Below, in pieces: positions 18,670-21,021 of a stretch of DNA of 21,021 bases (positions are counted from its first letter, which is position 1; the number at the start of each line of letters is the position of its first letter). Position numbers and translations under genes: made by a program. Origin of the DNA: a virus. The notes under the pieces were generated by a model. That model saw only the letters and a program-made list of their open reading frames with translations, did not search any database and was not told the origin of the DNA. Location: positions 1 through 21,021 of IMG/VR virus record IMGVR_UViG_3300042520_000788, one strand, 5' to 3'.

Positions 18670-18698
18670 ATTATTTCACAGTTTATCAGATTTGTCAA
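18670..18698 (-). promoter_or_regulatory. Near-consensus sigma-70 promoter for the gpGT/tape-measure operon
   Basis: On the minus strand, TTGACA (18698-18693, perfect -35) is followed after 17 bases by AATAAT (18675-18670, five of six matches to TATAAT). Transcription should start near 18663, giving a leader of about 20 bases without a ribosome binding site. It lies between the terminator of the upstream gene and the 246-aa chaperone gene. Confidence 0.75.
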
Positions 18699-18706
18699 TG
18701 TCAGCA

Positions 18707-18748
18707 GATAAAAGAAAACCCTATTGAAGATGCTCCTCAATAGGGTTT
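18707..18748 (-). terminator. Intrinsic terminator after the 131-aa chaperone gene
   Basis: 12-bp perfect stem, AAACCCTATTGA paired with TCAATAGGGTTT (18716-18727 and 18737-18748), with a 9-base loop. On the minus strand the tail is TTTTCTTTTATC, so it stops leftward transcripts. It separates the two paralogous chaperone genes. Confidence 0.9.
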
Positions 18749-18753
18749 AGTGT

Positions 18754-18772
18754 TTTTCTTATTATAAGAAAA
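18754..18772. repeat. AT-rich palindrome at the stop of the 131-aa gene
   Basis: Perfect inverted repeat TTTTCTTAT-T-ATAAGAAAA lying between the TAG stop (18773-18775) and the intrinsic terminator. No T-run follows it on the minus strand, so it is not a terminator itself. It may be a protein-binding site, a 3'-end stabiliser, or chance in AT-rich DNA. Confidence 0.55.
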
Positions 18773-19168
18773 CTATTTTGTATAGTGCGACATATCTTCT
18801 GAAGCAGTGACTACTTGGTCACGAATCACAGGATTTGTTTTGCACAATTCAAAAGCGAGTTCTGGTGTGAATGTTTCTTCAATACCAGACCAGCCTACAA
18901 TACGTTTTGCAGCTAACTCAATACCAAACTCTAAGTCGTCTTCAACTTTAGTTACTGGTACATCTTTGCCTTTTTTTGTCATTTGTGATTCTGCTTGGCG
19001 TTTAGCATTAACTGCTTTTGCAACAAGTTTGGTAATCACTTGGCTATGTGCGCCAATAACTTTTAATGTAATACCTGTTGATTTACCAGTTTGTTCATCA
19101 ACAATATCTAAGTCGTAAGGGGTATCACAAGCCGCTTCAACATTGAGCGATTTTAATGAGATTGCCAT
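18773..19168 (-). CDS. Tail-assembly chaperone, gpG-like, 131 aa
   Basis: Probable major tail-assembly chaperone that coats the tape measure. The order CDTPYDLDI (14-22), TGKSTGITLKVIGA, a charged linker, IVGWSGIEETFT (90-101), then KTNPVIRDQVVTASED with a short polar C-terminus (YTK) fits, from memory, siphovirus gpG-like chaperones. It shares its whole length with the N-terminal half of the next gene. ATG at 19168-19166 has the ribosome binding site AAGGA 8 bases upstream. It is transcribed from its own promoter and ended by its own terminator, so it may be made in large amounts. Reading past its stop gives only 4 codons in the -1 frame and 17 in the +1 frame, neither T-like, so no frameshift product is expected. 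Confidence 0.85.
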   Translation of the reverse strand: MAISLKSLNVEAACDTPYDLDIVDEQTGKSTGITLKVIGAHSQVITKLVAKAVNAKRQAESQMTKKGKDVPVTKVEDDLEFGIELAAKRIVGWSGIEETFTPELAFELCKTNPVIRDQVVTASEDMSHYTK

Positions 19169-19218
19169 ATGGAAAGTCCTTCAATTTTGGTTAGTAAAAT
19201 TGCTTATGCAACATAATA

Positions 19219-19248
19219 ATCTTACCACGTCATCCTAACTAAAGTCAA
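19219..19248 (-). promoter_or_regulatory. Putative sigma-70 promoter for the gpG-like gene
   Basis: TTGACT (19248-19243) is followed by an 18-base spacer and TAAGAT (19224-19219) on the minus strand. It lies just after the tube-gene terminator and 50 bases before the gpG-like start. The -10 is only four of six to consensus, so strength is uncertain, but its position is the same as that of the promoter in the next spacer. Confidence 0.6.
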
Positions 19249-19260
19249 GTAATTTACTAC

Positions 19261-19287
19261 AAAAAGAAAGACCCTCTTTCGAGGGTC
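19261..19287 (-). terminator. Intrinsic terminator after the tail-tube gene
   Basis: 7-bp stem GACCCTC (19270-19276) and GAGGGTC (19281-19287) with a 4-base loop. On the minus strand it is followed by TTTCTTTTT, a typical U-tract. It lies 31 bases beyond the stop of the tube gene. Confidence 0.88.
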
Positions 19288-19318
19288 AATCAGTCTAACT
19301 TCGGGAGAAAGTTATTTT

Positions 19319-21021
19319 TTAAAGCGCAGAGTCTTGAATCTGAACAGTGGTTTCTTCAAAGTTTGTAGAACCAATTGCTACAGAGTACAAAGTCGCAGTG
19401 AATGGCATTGTTAATAACAAACCAGATTCACCATCGTTAACACTCGCGTCACTGAATTTTACTTTAGGTAATACTAATGAAATGAATTGACCATTTGCAT
19501 CACCGTCAGCACGGAATACAGCAATAATAGATACTTCATCTTGGTTTAAGAAGGCATCACGGTATTTACCATCTAAGAAGTAAATAGAGCTGTTACCTGT
19601 TACGTCAAGTGAACCCAAGAAGATATCAGGTGTTTGGTCTGAACCAATAACCGATGCATTAGAACCGTTACCGTTTACTGTGATATCAAATGAAGTCAAC
19701 AAGCCAACTTTTTCAAGTACAGCAGATGTGCCTTTTTTGTTTTTGATATAAAGCGCACCAGTAGTAGCACTAATTGTTGTATCAGTACCAGAAGCAGTTG
19801 GGTTTGCCAATTGTTGAATCTGAGCTGATTTAGATGCAGTACCCATAACAGTGATATCAATAGTTGACATCGCAGATGGAGACAATTTAATTGCTAATTG
19901 AGTTGGACGGCAACCCAAGAACAATTGTGATTCACCAATATCAGAATACCAATGCTCAATCGCATATGAATCTTTAGTGTGATTTGATTTTGGGATATAG
20001 GTTTTTTTACCTTTAACCACAAAACTTGGAGAAATTGCTAAACCAGTCAATGCAATGTTCGCAGAGAAGTTATCTTTCAATAAATCCAATACAATTTTAG
20101 TTGCAGTGTTTTCAATAACGATAAAGTTATAGTTATTGAAAGCGTTTAATGTAGTATTACCCCAAGCAGATGTATAAACAACATCACCAACTTTTAAAGT
20201 TGCTGTGGTATCTGTTGATGTAACTAATGTTAAACGTGGAGTATCTTTAGTTGCAGTTGCTGCTGTAATTGCCACAGAAGATGCTGTTGCACCTACTGTA
20301 AAATCTCTACGGAGTGTAGAACCAATGAAATCAGCATAGGTTTTGTTAGATAACTCACCAGAAATTGTACCATCTACAGTACGACCACCAACTGCAAGGT
20401 CAGCACGTTGCATATCAGTACGAATTTCGTTTGATTTGAATGTTTGTAATTTTAAGTTCATGTTAGAACTAACACGTCTTAAATATTTACCTGTAATTGA
20501 AGTCACAAATGTAATTGCACCTGATGAAGGACTTGTTACTAATACAGGGAATACTGTTACAGATGTAGTTACCACACCAGTTGCAACAGATGCGGTTACG
20601 ATATACGCATTACCACCAATAGATAAACGTTGACCCACAGGGATGAGACCTGCTGAGAATCCACCAATAGCTAAAGTTGAAAGACCCGCAGTACCAGTAC
20701 CTGTTGCGCCAGTTGTTGCCGCAGTTGGTGCTTGACCAATAGCTGGAGTACTTGCAGTTGTGATTGGGAATTCTTCAGTTGAAGCCAATAATGTAACTTT
20801 AACACCAGCAGAATAGTTGTTTAATGCTTTAGCATCACCAGCAATCAAACTGACGATTGTAGCGGTGGTAGTGTTACCTGAAGTGTTAGTGGTTACTGCT
20901 GAAACTTTATATTTATCAGAACCAATTTGGAATAATTGACCAATAGCCAATAAACCCGTTACAGTTAAGTTTGTACCTAATGCTAAATTGTCACCTTGTG
21001 CAATACCAGTTGATACTGCAA
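19319..21021 (-). CDS. Major tail-tube protein with N-terminal beta repeats (5' end off window)
   Basis: Forms the tail tube. The core matches, from memory, the Phage_tube_2 type of tail tube protein: LRRVSSNMNLKLQTFKSNEI, then RTDMQRADLAVGGRTVDGTI and SGELSNKTYADFIGSTLR; the C-terminal half has IEHWYSDIGESQLFLGCRPT, SLDVTGNSSIYFLDGKYRDA and a closing stretch ending VQIQDSAL. The frame stays open to the right edge (566 residues visible) and no ATG start is present, so the N-terminus is missing. Upstream of the core, about 170 residues carry at least two related beta repeats (IGQLFQIGSDKYKV and VGQRLSIGGNAYIV). The stop is TAA at 19321-19319, followed by a terminator. The gene is the first of the tail block seen here; the order tube, chaperone, tape measure is normal for siphoviruses. 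Confidence 0.85.
   Translation of the reverse strand, partial: AVSTGIAQGDNLALGTNLTVTGLLAIGQLFQIGSDKYKVSAVTTNTSGNTTTATIVSLIAGDAKALNNYSAGVKVTLLASTEEFPITTASTPAIGQAPTAATTGATGTGTAGLSTLAIGGFSAGLIPVGQRLSIGGNAYIVTASVATGVVTTSVTVFPVLVTSPSSGAITFVTSITGKYLRRVSSNMNLKLQTFKSNEIRTDMQRADLAVGGRTVDGTISGELSNKTYADFIGSTLRRDFTVGATASSVAITAATATKDTPRLTLVTSTDTTATLKVGDVVYTSAWGNTTLNAFNNYNFIVIENTATKIVLDLLKDNFSANIALTGLAISPSFVVKGKKTYIPKSNHTKDSYAIEHWYSDIGESQLFLGCRPTQLAIKLSPSAMSTIDITVMGTASKSAQIQQLANPTASGTDTTISATTGALYIKNKKGTSAVLEKVGLLTSFDITVNGNGSNASVIGSDQTPDIFLGSLDVTGNSSIYFLDGKYRDAFLNQDEVSIIAVFRADGDANGQFISLVLPKVKFSDASVNDGESGLLLTMPFTATLYSVAIGSTNFEETTVQIQDSAL

Noticed and set aside
18760-18785. A run of A residues (ACAAAATAG) at the end of the gpG-like gene as a possible frameshift site.
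   Set aside because: It does not fit the XXXYYYZ slippery pattern well. The -1 frame stops after 4 codons and the +1 frame after 17, and neither reaches a T-like sequence.
19298-19314. AACTT...AAGTT inverted repeat just after the tube-gene stop.
   Set aside because: Five base pairs, AT-rich and without a U-tract. The 7-bp GC-rich hairpin just beyond is the better terminator.

Overview
The window is part of a tailed-phage (or prophage) genome, visibly AT-rich, with a long non-contractile (siphovirus-type) tail module. The tape-measure protein, tube protein, paired tail-assembly chaperones and tail-tip/fibre genes all fit a siphovirus, and no sheath or contractile baseplate gene is seen. Strong Shine-Dalgarno sites, sigma-70-like promoters and a T4-type (GH24) endolysin suggest a Gram-negative host. 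I could not place it in a genus, and the sequence shows no tRNA, integrase, CRISPR array or insertion element.

Layout: bases 1-2497 are read on the + strand and hold a family-B DNA polymerase (its start lies off the left edge) and a GH24 endolysin with its own likely promoter. A hairpin at 2501-2520 acts as a terminator in both directions and separates this from a leftward structural block. Read in its own direction, from right to left, that block holds: a tail-tube protein (cut by the right edge); a terminator plus promoter spacer; a 131-aa chaperone resembling lambda gpG; a second terminator plus promoter spacer; a 246-aa protein that looks like a ready-made gpG+gpT fusion; a 2755-aa tape-measure protein with an internal lytic transglycosylase domain; a 509-aa tail-hub-like protein; a 238-aa minor tail protein; a 1336-aa modular fibre/receptor-binding protein; a 154-aa fibre-assembly chaperone; and three very small genes (37, 23 and 51 aa).

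How the genes work together: the tube protein polymerises around the tape measure, which the two chaperones are expected to coat and hold soluble. The 509-, 238- and 1336-aa proteins would form the tip and fibre, and the 154-aa protein would help the fibre fold. The endolysin releases progeny.

The most unusual feature is the chaperone pair. In lambda one gene gives gpG and, by ribosomal frameshifting, a little gpG-T. Here the G part appears twice, once alone and once already joined to a T-like domain. The two genes are separated by an intrinsic terminator and a near-consensus promoter. The G-like gene has a good ribosome binding site and the GT-like gene has none visible, so the low GT:G ratio may be set by transcription and initiation rather than frameshifting. 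This is an inference from sequence.
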